DNA from: Macrotrachela quadricornifera
Lineage: Eukaryota > Rotifera > Eurotatoria > Philodinida > Philodinidae
Assembly (NCBI GenBank): GCA_022393335.1
Contig: JAJEKB010018934.1
Location: 1-64,000 of the forward strand
DNA: 64,000 bases
Reading direction: 5' to 3'
Position 1 is the first letter of the stretch. Each line of letters starts with the position of its first letter. Positions 11,704 through 25,230 of the stretch are shown here, piece by piece. Under the pieces are notes generated by a model. That model searched no databases. It was not told the origin of the DNA and saw only the letters and a list, made by a program, of their open reading frames with translations. The translations under genes and the position numbers were made by a program.

Positions 11704-13858
11704 CTAAGGTGATGTGCGTGTTGTTTCTGGACCAAAGACAATTTTTTGTGAATGTGATGCTCTTTCTTCTCCTTGTTCATTAAATAATTTTGTTTCACAT
11801 TCAGTACCCATACCCCATGAATCAAGTTTATCATTAACAACTTGAAATGGTGGACGATGATGTGCATTTTGTGCTGTACGAGCAAATATTTTTAATTCAT
11901 TACCATGTTTCATTGTTAAACCATATGGAATTGTATAAGTTAAATCTTGTGAACCATCAACACGTCGTTTTACTGTCCAATTTGATACATCAACATCTTT
12001 ATCATTGGAACTATTTTCAAGTGTTATACATTTACCATCAGGTGCACAATCTTCTACAATAAAATAAAAATAAAAAAATTTTTTTTTAAGATACAAAAAA
12101 AAATTAAATTTAATACGTACTGATAGCAATAGGACCTTTTTTTATTTTTTTATTAAAAACTTTTCCAAGTTCACTACCAAATGATGGTGGTGCTGGTTCA
12201 ACTGGTAAAATATGTTCAACTGGTTGTTGTGTTAATCGATTTGTTTCACTATCTAATAATCGTCTATAAACATTTATTTCTGATTCAAGTGTTATATTGC
12301 TAAAAAAAAAAAAAGAAAAGAAAATTTTAACAAATATTTTTTTTTGTTTGTTTGTTAACAATTAACCTTCGTAAAATTGTATCAATTTCTGCTGTTAATT
12401 GTTGTATACGTTCTTGTGAAAGTACTAAATCTTTATTAATAGCATCATTAGCATCATTACGTTGATCACGTACATAATTAAATTCTTCTTCTAATTTTGT
12501 GAAACGTTCTTGTAATTCTTTATATTTTTCTTTTTCACCAATTAATAATTTTTGTGTATCATTTAAATCAAATTTTGCAGCTTTTATTTGTTCATTCATT
12601 TTAAGTAATTCATCTTGTCGTGATTGAAGTGGTGCAAGTTTTTTAGCATCATTTTGAATTTCTTCTATTTTAATATTATAATATTCTTCCATTTCTTTAC
12701 GTTGTGCCGCATGTAATGTTTCAAAATCTCGACGAATATCACGTATAGCTTTTTCTAATTCTTGTCGGTAGAATGTTTGTGTGTCAATGCCATTTGTTGG
12801 TTTTAATTGTTCAAATTCACTAAAATCAATACGAATAAATATTAAAAAAAATTTTTTAATGTTTTATTTTATTATTTTTACTTAATTAAATGTGCATGAA
12901 TATCATTAAGAAATGGAATTTCTTCACGAAGTGTTTGAACTTGTAAATCTAATTTAATTCTATCAATTGTTGCTTTATATGATTGGTCATTAAGTTGATC
13001 AATTTCATTAAGATAATCTTCACGTTGTTTAAGTAAAGTTTTTAATTGATCTTCAATTTGTTTATAAGATTTTTGTAAAGCAGATAATTCTGCACATGAA
13101 TGTTCATATTCTAATTTTAATTGTTCACGTTTTTCAGCTTGTCGATCATTCCATGCTGTTTCATCATTAATTAATGAACGATAATTATCAATTGTATAAT
13201 GTGAACGACGTAAACGTGTTTGTAAATCAGCTTCATCAATCATACTATCATTAACTTCTTGACGAAGACGATCAAGTGGAGCTGAATATTGAGATATAAC
13301 TGATTGAGATGTTGAACCCCATGATTTTGCTATATCTTCAAGTTGACCGGTTAATTTTGCATTTTTATTTTCAAGAATTTTAACACGATCGAGATAACCT
13401 AAAAGAATATAAAAAAAATAAGATAATTAAAAAAAGAAATAAAAATTTTTACCTCGAAATCGATCATTTAATTCAGATAATTCTTGTTTTTCACGTTGAT
13501 GTTGAACGCGTAAATTATCAGTACCTTGGGCAATTGATGATTGTGCTAATGAATAAGATGAATTATAACCTGTTTCATTTTGATCATATCGTTCTATACC
13601 TGATGGTGATACATCTCGAAAATTTGTACGATTACGTGTACTTGATTCAGTTAAAATTGAACGTGTCGTTTTTTGCACCGATTCACCGCCGACACCGGAA
13701 GACATTGGACTATGTGTTGTTACAGAGTTAGTTGATGATGGAAGAACACTTATATTGTTTACAACAGGAAAAGAATTTGAATTATTTAATGATGAACTAT
13801 CAGCAACAATATTCGTTGATGTATCAATTTGTGACACTCCAGATGATAATGATGTTGA
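11704..13858 (-). CDS. Intermediate filament protein: rod and lamin tail exons
   Basis: A structural coiled-coil protein of the lamin/cytoplasmic intermediate filament family. Exons: 13453-13858, 12882-13398, 12367-12819, 12121-12299, 11704-12053. Coil 1A opens with EKQELSELNDRFRGYLDRVK, and the rod ends with the helix-termination motif ESEINVYRRLLDSE. The rod is about 356 residues, the long lamin-type length rather than the about 310 of vertebrate cytoplasmic filaments. After a linker with a basic patch (NKKIKKG) comes an Ig-fold lamin tail, including VDVSNWTVKRRVDGSQ and the WGMGTECETKLFNEQGEE region. It ends TRTSP with no CaaX prenylation box, so it may be a cytoplasmic filament derived from a lamin, but the basic patch could be a nuclear signal. 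A GTAAGT donor overlaps the stop, so a short alternative 3' exon is possible. Exon 13453-13858 begins at a splice acceptor in phase 0, so upstream exons exist; see 19188-21496. Confidence 0.93.
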
Positions 13859-16800
13859 CTGAAATAATAATGAAAGAAAAAAAAATACATCTGTATATAT
13901 ATGTATATTGATTGATTGATTGAGTAAAATTAAAAAATGTTATGATGACGACGAGACGCGACGCCTTAAAAGTTGCGTCGTCATCATTCATGTATGAACA
14001 ACAAGAACATATGTTCAAAACGGTAATAGACTTATAATTGATATTTTTTTTACATATATATATATATACACACGGATGAGAAGAAAGAACAGTTAAAACT
14101 ATAAATCTCTTCATCATTGTTCGAATAGTCTCTTCATGTATACATTTATATAAAAGTGCAATAGATGAGAGAAACAAAATGTGAAATGAGAAAATGACAA
14201 AAGCGACTGGTGAATATTAATGTATATATGGCACCAACAACAGAAATAAACTATTGAAGAATGACAAATATGCCAGTGATCATGCAAAAAACCACAAAAA
14301 AAAGAGAAATTGACACCTGAGCACATTTAATATCATCTTTGATCCCTAATTCAATACCAACCTACACTATCCTAACAACAACAACAAAAACAACAACAAC
14401 AGGAAAAATAGAAGGATTCTAAAGTTAAACATTCATTTGTATTTCTCCTTCTCATTATATCCGATTGGCATCATCTTGCATTGTTTTTTCTTATCTCTAT
14501 AATTATCAAGATTGTTGTCTCTGATATTTTTTTTTCTTCTATCTATTTATCGATCGATGTCTGTTTCTATGTCTAATTGTTTGACATCCTACATCTATCA
14601 AATAAACCCTCAAGCACAGGTGATTTGCTATGCGTATAATGGACAAAGACCTTTGCTTTATTTTTCTCGTTTGCAAACATACATACACATATGGAAATGA
14701 TGATGTTGATAGTAATAGACAATTATTACTCAAATCAGAAGCCTACAAGTACCTAATAACACGAAATGTTAGACATACACACTCGTTACTAGCACCAGAT
14801 GAGCAATCGATGCTGCGTTTTTTTCTCATCGCACTCAGTATATGTGAACAACAAACTCTTTTCCGGCATATAAGAGGAAAAAAAATTTATCGTAAGAGGA
14901 GGAGACGAGAGAGAGAGAGAGAAAAACGAAGAAAAAAAAGCATTAAGAAAGCAAAGTCAAATACGCAGAACATGCTTCGAAGTGACGATGACGAGTAAAA
15001 GACGAGAGGATTATCATTAGGCGTCGCTTCCGCTAAGCTCGCATGCAAATAATTGTGTGTATGGATGATGCATAATAAAAATAAGATTGAAAGTTGAAAC
15101 CCACTTTCTTTTTTTTCTTCTTCTTTTTATACTTCCAAAAAAAAAGTAAAATAGGAGCAACAAGGTTAAAAAATTAATCTCCTACGTGTTTCGATACATG
15201 ATATGGCATTTTTGCTTTAATCAAAACAAAAATGTTATATTTACAATAGGGAAAGAATTTCACATAATCTACCTGGCTATTATCATTTATTTCTATTTTT
15301 GGTTATTCTTTGTTCTCGTCTTATTCTTCTTCTTCTTCGTCTTCATATGTTGATAGTGGAACATAAGGACAAAATAATGATGAAAAATTCTTCAAAACAT
15401 TTATATCAATATGATATGTACTTGTCATTATTTTTTGGCTAATTTATTTTAATATTCTATTCTTATATGTTAAACAATGTTTTATTCTCTTGATTATATT
15501 TTATGTCCAAGAAAAAATAGAAATGAAAATGAGAACATTGTTATTATGCGGTTTAATTTCAATCATTGATTGAAATATATATAGTATGTTTCCTATTACA
15601 ATCTAAATGTGTAGTAACAAGTTATAATATTCCTATACTTCTATTCTTTCTCTTCTTTTCATCTATTATTATTTCCAAGGATAGTTATCATAAAGTAACA
15701 TAGAAAAAAAAATCTATCAATGTAACGGTTGCATGTTTATTGACAGGAAATCGTTAGCTGAAACTACATATGAGTATATTTTTTAGTATATGAATGACGA
15801 TTTTTTCTTTTTTTTTTTTTGTTTCTACAACGTTAATCATATTGACATATAGATGTGAATTTGCAAAAAAAAATAATATATAACTATTGGAATTCAACAA
15901 TGAATTCATCTGAGATATTATCTACTCAACATATAATTAATTATTAAAAAAAGAAGAAAAATTACCTGAATGCTGTTGTTCGTTCATCTTCATTTTTAAC
16001 AAAACGATAGAGAAAGAAGTATTCGTTATCCTGTTCGTTTCAAACTAATTGAATGAGATCTATTTGATTTAGTGTTATATAGATGTAGATGGTCTGTCTG
16101 TCTATTCATTTTCGTCTGACGGATGATCCTTATGAAAACATCTATACTATATATTCAACCGCCCATCAATTTTTTCGTTCATTGTCTCTCTTACTCATTA
16201 AATCGGGTCATTTTGATCCTTTTTTTTGTTTTAGAATACAATAATGTTATATTTAACTTTAACTACGTAATACTATCAAAAAACAAAATAACATATAGAA
16301 AAAAAGAATAAAGATGTTAGATAATAGAAAATAGACAGTTACTGTTGAAGAATACTTGAAAAATAAACAATATAAAATCTGTTTTTAAGAACTCTAGAAA
16401 ATAATTTTTACTAGCTTGCTCACCTATTCTACTTGTCGTTGTGTTAATATCGTTCGTCTATTAATTGAAAGTAGACAATATTCTCGTTGTCGTTTTCTTT
16501 GCTCTTGTTTATTTTCTTTAGAAGACACTGTCAAGGTGAAGTCTTGTTACTCACACTTTTGTTTTATATCAAACTTCCTTTGTGTCAATAAGAGAAATAA
16601 AGAGAGAAAGAAAATATGAAGATGAAGAAGAGAAGTGAAAGTATGTGGTTTATACTAGTGAAAAAATACTTGCAAAACCACAACATATAGATAAACCAAA
16701 AAAAGAAATATCAACTAATTCTTTTTGTTATTTAACAAAAGAAAATATCTGTCTGTGTTTTGCATATTCCATTCTACGTTTATATACAACAGTCAAAGGC

Positions 16801-19187
16801 TAATACTCTCAGTTTTTTTTTTCTGTGTACATCTTTTGCTCTTTTTTAATGTATAATTCTGCGACATCTCTTCTCTGTTTGTTCAGATGTGCGAAAAATC
16901 AAAGACAAATGTCGTCTCTCTATAGAAGATTATATTCTATTATGTAGGTGTTTGTATATGTATATATTTCCAGGACGCCCAATTGTGTGCATTCTAACTG
17001 TCTGTCTGAGAAACAAATATCTCGTTAAATAGAGCAAAGAGTTTGTGCACCTGCCAGAATCATATGATAGACAAATAGAAGGTAGTGATGTTAGTAACAA
17101 ATAAATATCTATTTTTCTCTTCTTGTTGTGTTCTTTCTGTCTATTGATAATAGTGGCAACCTCGATCGAGGATCAAACCGAGAGTTAATTACATATAAAA
17201 TAGTATACAAGTATAAAACGTTTGTGTAAATATATGAAAGAGAAAAAAAAAATGAGAGTAGCATCATTGTTTAGAAGGTCGTTCAAAAAAATAAAATATG
17301 ACCGACTGTTGTTGCTTCGATTTCCTGTTATGAAACTCACTGTCGACGACGGCACGTTTGTGTCTATACAGCTTGAGTTTCAAATAGTAACTATAACAGA
17401 AAAATGCTTATCAGCAACGCTCGTTCTTTCATTTACACACAATTGCGTATGTCACCATTCTATTCTTTGTGTACGAGCTTTTTTTTTAATAGGCAAGCTT
17501 TCAATTTTTCTTTTTTACTTGCTCATCTCGCAATGATCAGTATCATTGTTTCATACAACGGTCTCTTCAATTTAAAATTGGCCTTTAAAAACGAGTAGCT
17601 CATCATTCTCATTCATATATATATATCTCCAACCATATCCTATCATATCATATCGTTCACCATCATCAATGTGCTTCGTTAACTAATCAGTCAAGAGTGA
17701 CATTTTGATAATACGTACTTTTCAAAAAAAAAAAAATCTCTATATATTTTTATATCAATTCATTCTGATATCTATAATATCTTCTAAAATTTTAATTTTA
17801 TTCATATTTCAAACATTTTCTTATTGATAATGAATAATATTCTTCTATATATACTTTTAAAAATTTTTCATCATTAAAATTTATTTTTCAATATGCTTCA
17901 TTAAAATGAAAAAGAAAAAATAATATTGATTTTGTACACTTTAAATATATATGTATATGTCCTCCAACCATCATCCGTTTTTCACGCATCAATACACAGT
18001 AGGTCGAAGGCAATTCTTTCGGTCACTAAATCATGTCGGTCTACGCCTACTCATTTTTATGCTCTTGTCTATTGCTAAAAGCAATCTATCATTTAATAAT
18101 TCAACTTAAAAACAATAATTTTTTTTTTAAATATACAAAACGAATAAATTTCTTATAATTTTGGTAGGTTTTCTTATTGAAATTATGTTGTCGATCACAT
18201 ATTTAAAAAAAAAAGAAAAGTTTACGCAATAACATCATCAACATCATCATCATCATCACTACTACTACTACTACTACTACTACCGCCCTTCTTACTTATA
18301 CAAAAGCACGCAATATATGTATACAGAAAGGGGCATGATCGTGTGCGTACTGAGTGACATGTATAGATCATCATCACATTCGATATATGTACACGTTCTC
18401 GCTCTTTCGTTCATCATAAATCTCATTAAAAATGCGTGAGAACTGAAATATATGTATATATAAAAAAAGAAAAAGAAAGAACGAATAAAAATAGAATTGT
18501 ACAATAAACATGTTCAATCTATATATGTAGGTATAAAAGAAAAGAAGGAGGAATTGAAGATTTAGTATAAATATATCAAGAATCTCCTGTTGACTTAAGT
18601 CGGCAACATAGTATAAGAAGAAAAGAAGAAGCAAACTATTGCATTGATTAGACCCTGCGAACATGAAGACTAAAAAACAACAATGGAAGCCTTTTTTTTC
18701 ATATAAAAGGAGAGAAAGAGAAGACATTCAAGTTTTAATTAACAGAGACGATCATCAGTGAGAAAAAAATATGACATAACAAGCCATATTTGATTACACA
18801 TATAACTACTACTAAAAAAAAAGAGAATGATTGATCAATAGTAGTGATCACTGACGTTTTGGACATCTCTATTCACATAAGATTAGCGTCCACTTATGAT
18901 ATACCATAAGCATTAACGCGTACAATTTACAAAGTGAAGAAAAAAAGAAAGCTGAAGACTACTTATAAGCACTTTTATTCTTAAGAATAATACTTTATGC
19001 GCCTGTGGCATGTCAATTTATATGCAAAAACGCGTCAATCATTTTTTCTTCATCACTTATATTTTAATATGATGAACAAGAAAAGTAAATCATTCGTATG
19101 AAAAGATAAAATTCATTGAAGCTGAACCAGAATATATTAGTAAATAATGATAGGTTAAAACAAAATAAAACAAAATAAATTACTTAC
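13859..19187. other. 5.3 kb interval between filament rod and proposed head exons
   Basis: Probably one giant intron. I see no convincing exon, only microsatellites, poly-A/T runs and scattered open frames. One possible alternative 5' exon lies at about 15966-15993 (minus): Met followed by KMNEQQHS and a GTAAT donor. Its phase does not fit the acceptor at 13858, so it could only be untranslated or use another acceptor. Low-complexity tracts include TA runs near 14057-14076, a CAA-rich run near 14378-14402, and the ATC/ACT run at 18230-18285. Confidence 0.5.
18230..18285. repeat. ATC/ACT trinucleotide microsatellite
   Basis: A compound tract of CATCAT units followed by about eight consecutive ACT units. 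It is not inside a supported exon. Confidence 0.85.
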
Positions 19188-21496
19188 ATTTTCTGGAGGA
19201 TTTATTGGTTGAGCAGGACTTCGTAAACGTGGTACAAGAACTGTTTGTTCAAGATCATGAGAAGAATTTGTTTGAAATGTATTGATTAATTTTGATATAC
19301 CTGTTGAACTTCGACGTTGTTCTGTTTCACTTGTTAATAAACCATTATTAGAAATTTTATTTGATGGTGATGGAGTTTTTTTTTTTGTTAAATTTGATTC
19401 AATACGTATTTCAAGTGGTTCAACAATTGGTTTCATATTAAATTCATTAACATGTGATACAGGAGAATTTTGTTGACTTTTTGATGGTGATTCTCTTGGT
19501 GTTGGACGTTTTGTTGTAATTAATGGTGGTGATGAACGTTTTTTAAATGTATCATTAACATTTGTTGGACTATGTTGTTGTGATGATGTTGGTGATACAC
19601 GTTTATTACGTGTAGAATTAAGTGTATTTGATTTTTTTCCATTTATATTTGTTATATGATCATCAATATTTATTGTATCATCTTGTGATGATGTTTTATC
19701 AATTTTAAGTAAATTTTGTATTTGTTTTTTTAATGATGGACGTTTAGATTTATTTTTTGTTGTTGTTGTTGCTGTTGTTGATTTTAATTCACTTGTTTGT
19801 TGATTATCAATACTATCTGTTGTTGATGATGATGATGGAGATATTTGTTGTTCACGTTTAATATTTTGTTTATTATTATTATCATTTGATGACATATTTG
19901 TTGATGAAGATTTTTTTTGATGACCATTTTTTGTTGTTTGTTTTTTAAGTATTGATTGTTCATTATTAGCAGCAGCTTCAAATACTTTAACACGATCTGT
20001 AACACGTTTTTCTTCTGGTATAATAACACCACTTGTTGGACTTGATTGACGTTGTTGATTTGTTTCAAGAAGACGTGCATTTGATATTATTGATGATGAT
20101 GTTATCCCACTTGTTGAACTTGATTCATCATCATGAATTGTTTTTTCTGTTTCAGCACCACTATTTGTAGCATTTGTCATTTCAGATGATAAACCACTAT
20201 CAATACCATTATTTATATCATTTTCATCTTGTTTAGTACCTTGTTCATCTGATGATGATACAGTTGGTGTTTCTAATAATGATGATGTTGGTAATAGTGG
20301 AGGATTCATATCAATATTTGATGGTATTTCATATATATGATCATTTAATTTTGTTTGAGAATGAGAATGAATATGACCATTTGTTGTTGATATTGTTTCA
20401 TGATCATTTTCATTACCTATTTTAAGTTTAAGAGATTTCGATGGAGAATGATTTCCATTTTCATGTATAATTCCATTGGATTGATTATTTATTTCAATAG
20501 ATGTTGGTTTTATAACTAATGTATCAGTTTGATATGTATCATCAGACATATTGGCTTGTGTACTTGTTAGACCGGTAACTAAAGCACCGACTGTAGAATA
20601 TAAATCTGTTTGTGGTTGCTTAGATATATTATTGTTGTTAGTATTCTGATTTTTATTATTTGACGAGCGACGTTCACGTTTTGTATGTACCTTGAAATGA
20701 AATAGATTCGATTAGAAAAAAAAACTCATTTTTTTGTTCAGGGAAGAAAAAAAAATTCAATCAATAAAATATTTAAAAAAAAATCTAACGAAGAGAATTT
20801 CTTTTTTTCTAACACTTGTGTCTCTTGCTGATAGCCACTTACTTCTCGTTTTCTTTTTTTTTCGTTAATAATGCACAGCTAACACTCTGTCTGACTGACC
20901 ATCTCTCTTCATCTCTTATTCTCTTTCTTCTATGTCCTCGAGAGACAGAGAAGAAAAAAAAAATGAGAGAACATTCTCTTTGTGTTCTTTATATATGTTA
21001 AATCTTTCATCAAATTGTACTAATGTATGTATGAGTATGAGACACAGAGGGTGAGAGAGAGAGAGAGAAAAATAGAGAATAGAATGTTCAAATATAAAAA
21101 AAAAAATATATAATTCTTCGATTTTCTTTTGATACAGATGATTCTGATTACGTTGAAAAGGTTTACTTTTATTCTCATTATCATCTTTAATGATGTAAAG
21201 AAATGTTAGCGATGGCGAGTTCTATTTACATTCGTTTGTTGTACAAGCAAATCGGAGAAGAAACGAGAATGTACTTTTTTCCTATTCTTTCTTCTCGATA
21301 AGCAAGTGTTGAAGACAACTAGTAGTTACTAGACTAAACTGCCCACTTCTCTATCGAGACATGTATGACAACGTTTATTTATGGATAAGTGAACAATTGA
21401 GAGTAGTCAATCTACCCATAAATAATAAAAAAAAAGGGAGAGAGAGAGAAAATAAACCAAATCAATAAAATAACTTACGACTTTGCTCTTATGCAT
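19188..21496 (-). CDS. Disordered protein exons, probable head of the filament gene
   Basis: A start exon (21479-21496, MHKSKV) has a clean GTAAGT donor and joins in frame to a 1503 bp exon (19188-20690), giving 507 residues. The large exon is Ser/Thr/Asn-rich, with basic islands and poly-acidic stretches, and no recognised domain; one more conserved-looking segment is EEKRVTDRVKVFEAAANNE. It ends at an AAT|GTAAGT donor in phase 0, and the next exon on this strand that opens in phase 0 is the filament exon at 13858. The simplest model is therefore that these exons form a very long, low-complexity head of the intermediate filament protein, about 1140 residues in all. The alternative is an independent gene whose last exons were missed in the 5.3 kb interval, with the filament using its own promoter. 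Open frames on the other strand or frame here are shadows of this composition. Confidence 0.7.
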
Positions 21497-21499
21497 GAT

Positions 21500-23021
21500 G
21501 TTTGATATTTCAGTACCTTTTTTTTTTATTTTAACTTGAAATGACTGTTAATGTTGAATTGAAATAAAGAAAAAAATAATAATAATAGTGTGTGTATATG
21601 TATATATATATAAATGTAGGTTCACTTTCTTCCTTCCACTAGATCACTCGACTTATAAAAAGGATATGTGACGTGACAAGCGGTCAAGAATTTAGTCAAC
21701 AGAAAGTGTGGATGTGTGTATATATATACATATATATGTATATATAAAAGAAAGAAGGAGAAAGAAATACGATCGATTCACAAAATGGAGGAATTATATG
21801 AAATCTTCAACTATCAGAGTAACTATAAGGAATATACACACATACGTATACACACACTGGTTCAATAATGTCTTTGCCGTTCTCGTATTTAATATCAATG
21901 AATAACCCCATCACACATCAATGAACAGCAAAAATGAGAGAGAAAAAGATTCGGTGAACGATGACGATGAAAGATTTATCATTACCGGATGTATATATGC
22001 GCTTTTTTTTTCTTTTTGACTCGACATTCATTTTTTTACTCTTACTCTTTATCATTTTAAACGAATAGACACGAGCAAAAGAATGTAGGTATGGTTTTCG
22101 TTATCTATTTAACATGTCTAAATATCATACATATATCATACATATATATATATATTCGATTATGTGAGACAAAATCCGGGTGATGAATAAAAGATATCAT
22201 TATCATCCTTTTATATAAATTATAAACCAATCATAAATCTGTCAAAAATATCGATTTCCAATTAGTAATTTTTATATTCATAAATAATCATTGTAATTCA
22301 ATGTGATCAGGCACATTTACAGATATACACTGGATAATAAAATATAGACAAATTGAACTTTAAAATATTTTTTTGTGTTTTGAATTTTAAATAGATACAG
22401 ATATAGTTTATTATTAAGATTTTTATTTTTATTTTTCTATCATTTGGAAGATAAATGATAGACATATGGAAAGATATTTGTACATAGACGTTACCTACTG
22501 TGACAAGAGAACGTGTTCTTTCACTTTTCTAATCAGCAAATAATGTTCTATTGACATCAACAGCAACAATACAAATATGATCTTTCTTCTTCAGTTCAAT
22601 TTATTCATTCAGTAAATCGATGATGAATGGTATTTATTCTTTCTTTCTTTCGTTTTTTTTTTCTATTTTATTTGATTGCTGACTGTCGATCAACAATTAT
22701 GTTGTTGCCTTTAATTGACTATAGTCGATCATCAATCTTCTTTTACTCAAACGATTCATCAGTTATTCTAGACAAGAGGAAGCCATTTTTCAAAAGAAGA
22801 ACATACAAAGAAAATAATGCCTATACATATGTTCTCATCTTAATATGGTTCTTAAAGTTTAAGTGCTATGACGCGCCTCTCCCCCATAGCGATAATTCAT
22901 TGCTATTTTGTATCGAAAATTTAATCTATTGTTTTCATTTCATCAACGTGTCATAAATTTTATTTTTGTTTTGTTATTTTGTCTGTGTGTATATTCTCTT
23001 TGTTTTGAATTTTTTTTACAT
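21500..23021. other. Intergenic region upstream of the filament start exon
   Basis: This is the likely promoter region of the minus-strand gene starting at 21496 and of the plus-strand TMEM272-like gene. It contains TA/TG-rich microsatellites (about 21590-21612, 21714-21745, 22130-22155). Open frames at 21708-21905 and 22627-22956 are repeat-derived or unsupported. Confidence 0.5.
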
Positions 23022-23762
23022 ATGAAAAATAAAATAATAGATATGAATGATATTGAATCATTAACAAATTTTAATCAATCATTTAATGATAATATTCAAT
23101 ATCGAGAATATGAAAATGAAATAAAAAAATCTTGGATAAATACATTAAAAAATATATCAAAATTTATTTTAATTTGTTTAATTATTTTTCCAATGTTATT
23201 TATTCTAATTGGAATAATTTATAAAAATTCATGTTTTATAAAACCTAATATACCATTATATTTAATTATATTTGGAATTTTAATTCTTATTAATCTTTTT
23301 ATTTATACAATTATTGGAACAACATTTCTTACATGTAAAAGTTTTTTTTTATTAAATAAATAAATTATTTATTTATTTTTTTTTTGTTGTGATTATCTGA
23401 TTTAGTAATTCGACATACACGATTATTTTCATTAGAAAAAGGAATTGAAGTATTTATTGGAATGTTATTTGGAATTATTTTTGGTATTATTATATTTATT
23501 TGGTGGATTACTGGAACTGTAAGTTTATTTTTTTTATTAAATAAATAAGAAAATATTATTTTAGATATGGTGGATAAAATTAACATTAAGTATTAAATCT
23601 TATTTAAAATATCCAAATTTATTAAATTCTTGTCATCCAGTTGTCTATTGGACAGCATTAGTAGCTAATATCTTTGGTTTAATCGGATTTATTGTTCAAA
23701 TTTGCATTGCAATTGCCGATGATATGACAGCAAGTAAACAATCATCGAAAGTTCGTGGTTAA
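23022..23762 (+). CDS. TMEM272-like four-helix membrane protein
   Basis: Three exons (23022-23334, 23406-23518, 23565-23762) give 207 residues. Four hydrophobic helices are visible: FILICLIIFPMLFILIGIIY, PLYLIIFGILILINLFIYTI, VFIGMLFGIIFGIIIFIWWI, and a last one around VVYWTALVANIFGLIGFIVQ. The N-terminus is polar (MNDIESLTNFNQ) and the short C-terminal tail is basic. The PLYLI..G helix and the late CHPVVYWTA segment resemble the TMEM272-like family that is expanded in invertebrates; the function of that family is not established. Two in-frame Mets (23022 and 23043) are possible starts, and the second has no hydrophobic or charged lead. It converges on the ADPRM gene, with stops 177 bp apart. 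Confidence 0.8.
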
Positions 23763-23938
23763 AATGTGAGAAAAGAAAAAGACAATGTTAACATTTATTT
23801 ATATTTATCTAATCCAGTTTCTTTTTTTTTTATTTCATTTCGATTAAATTATGCGCATATGTTTTCTTTTATACTTTTATAATAAAGATATTCAATAGTT
23901 TATAAAACTAAAAATTTATTTAAAAAAGACATATTAAA

Positions 23939-25230
23939 TTATTCATTAGATTTTTTTTTTATTTCAATTTTATATGTATCAATACAACCAAAACCTTGAA
24001 TTATTATATAATTTTCATAAACATGTACAGTTGCAAAAGCATTTGTATTCAATTCACATTCAACAATAGCATGTAATGTTAAATGATGAATATTTTTTTC
24101 ATCATAAAAATATGCACCTTCATGAGAATGTCCAGCTATATAAGCAAGAACAATATCATTGTATTCCCATAGAATATTTAAAACATCTTCATAATTCCAT
24201 AATAAAGCAAGTCCATCACATGCATTTGGATGAATTGGAATATGACCTTAAAAAGAAAAAATTTATTCTTAGATAATCAATATATTCATAAGGATATTTT
24301 ATGATATCAAATTTTATATGAATATATATCAGATGTACAATGTTTAAATACTATGTAAACAGTTTGATTTGATCAAGGTGAGAATATATTTGTATTGAAT
24401 TAAGTTCATATTGTTATTTACTCGAGAGAGAAAAGAAAATGTAAATCTTTCTTTAAGTTTTCAAGGATCTTTATTTCTCTTTTTATAATTTCAATATGAT
24501 TTTATATTGAAAAATTTCTTTTACCTATAATAATAACATTTTCATGAAGACTTTTTGATTTAATTAATTGTTGTTTTAACCAATAAAGTTGTTTTTGTGT
24601 TAATCCACCATTTAATTCTATAAATCGTTCTTCATAACCATCTAATCCAGTTGGATCATTAATATTATCATTTTTATTATATTTTCTTAATAAATTTAAT
24701 GCTTCAATATAAATCTCATTCGTTTTCTCAATACCTAATAAAGTTAAATCATATGTATCAATTGCAATAATACGTAAATTTGAACAAACTTCAATTGTTC
24801 CATAATGACCAAATGAATTATATTCATTTCTATTAAATGAACATAATGGTCCATTAAATAAATCATTTTTTGTAAAATTATATAATTCATGATTTCCCCA
24901 TATATGATAAATTAATGGAATATTTTCAAATTGTTTAAGAATAATTTTTAAATCATTTATTGATGTTTTATTTGTTTGACATAAACCATCAATAATATCA
25001 CCAAGTTGAATTATAAATGATATATTATTTTTATTATTTAACCAATAATTACATGCTTGTTTAACTAATTTTAAGGAATTTCTATAGTGTCTTATAAATG
25101 TTTTAGAATAATTCCATCGATCATCATTATCTGTATAATGTATATCTGTTATTAAACCAAATGATTTAATTGGTTTTAATATATCATTTTTATTTAATAG
25201 ATATTCTTCATTGATGACTATAGAAGTCAT
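23939..25230 (-). CDS. ADPRM: Mn-dependent ADP-ribose/CDP-alcohol diphosphatase
   Basis: A calcineurin-like metallophosphoesterase expected to hydrolyse ADP-ribose, CDP-alcohols and related diphosphates in the cytosol. Two exons (24525-25230, 23939-24246) give 337 residues, the usual family length. Metal-binding motifs appear in order: FGLITDIHYTDNDD near residue 25, QLGDIIDG, HIWGNHELYNF, GHIPIHP (split by the intron) and AGHSHEG. The RHYRNSL segment and the C-terminal NAFATVHVYEN support ADPRM over other phosphoesterases. The first motif is DxH, the general metallophosphoesterase form; from memory vertebrate ADPRM has Gln in place of this His. Epsin lies upstream on the same strand, 411 bp away. 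Confidence 0.92.

Noticed and set aside
14630..14998. 122-codon open frame ending in an Arg/Lys/Glu-rich stretch
   Set aside because: The C-terminal half is a GAGA/AAAG simple repeat, and the start half has no similarity to a known family. It lies in the probable giant intron.
15966..15993. Short minus-strand Met exon with a good donor as first exon of the filament gene
   Set aside because: It ends in phase 1, while the acceptor at 13858 needs phase 0; joining them gives an early stop.
19784..20080. Open frame rich in Gln, His and Asn on the minus strand
   Set aside because: It is a shifted-frame shadow of the large disordered exon at 19188-20690.
22627..22956. 109-codon open frame upstream of the TMEM272-like gene
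   Set aside because: Low-complexity start, no family similarity, and the overlapping frame that leads into the TMEM272-like gene is explained by a later Met.
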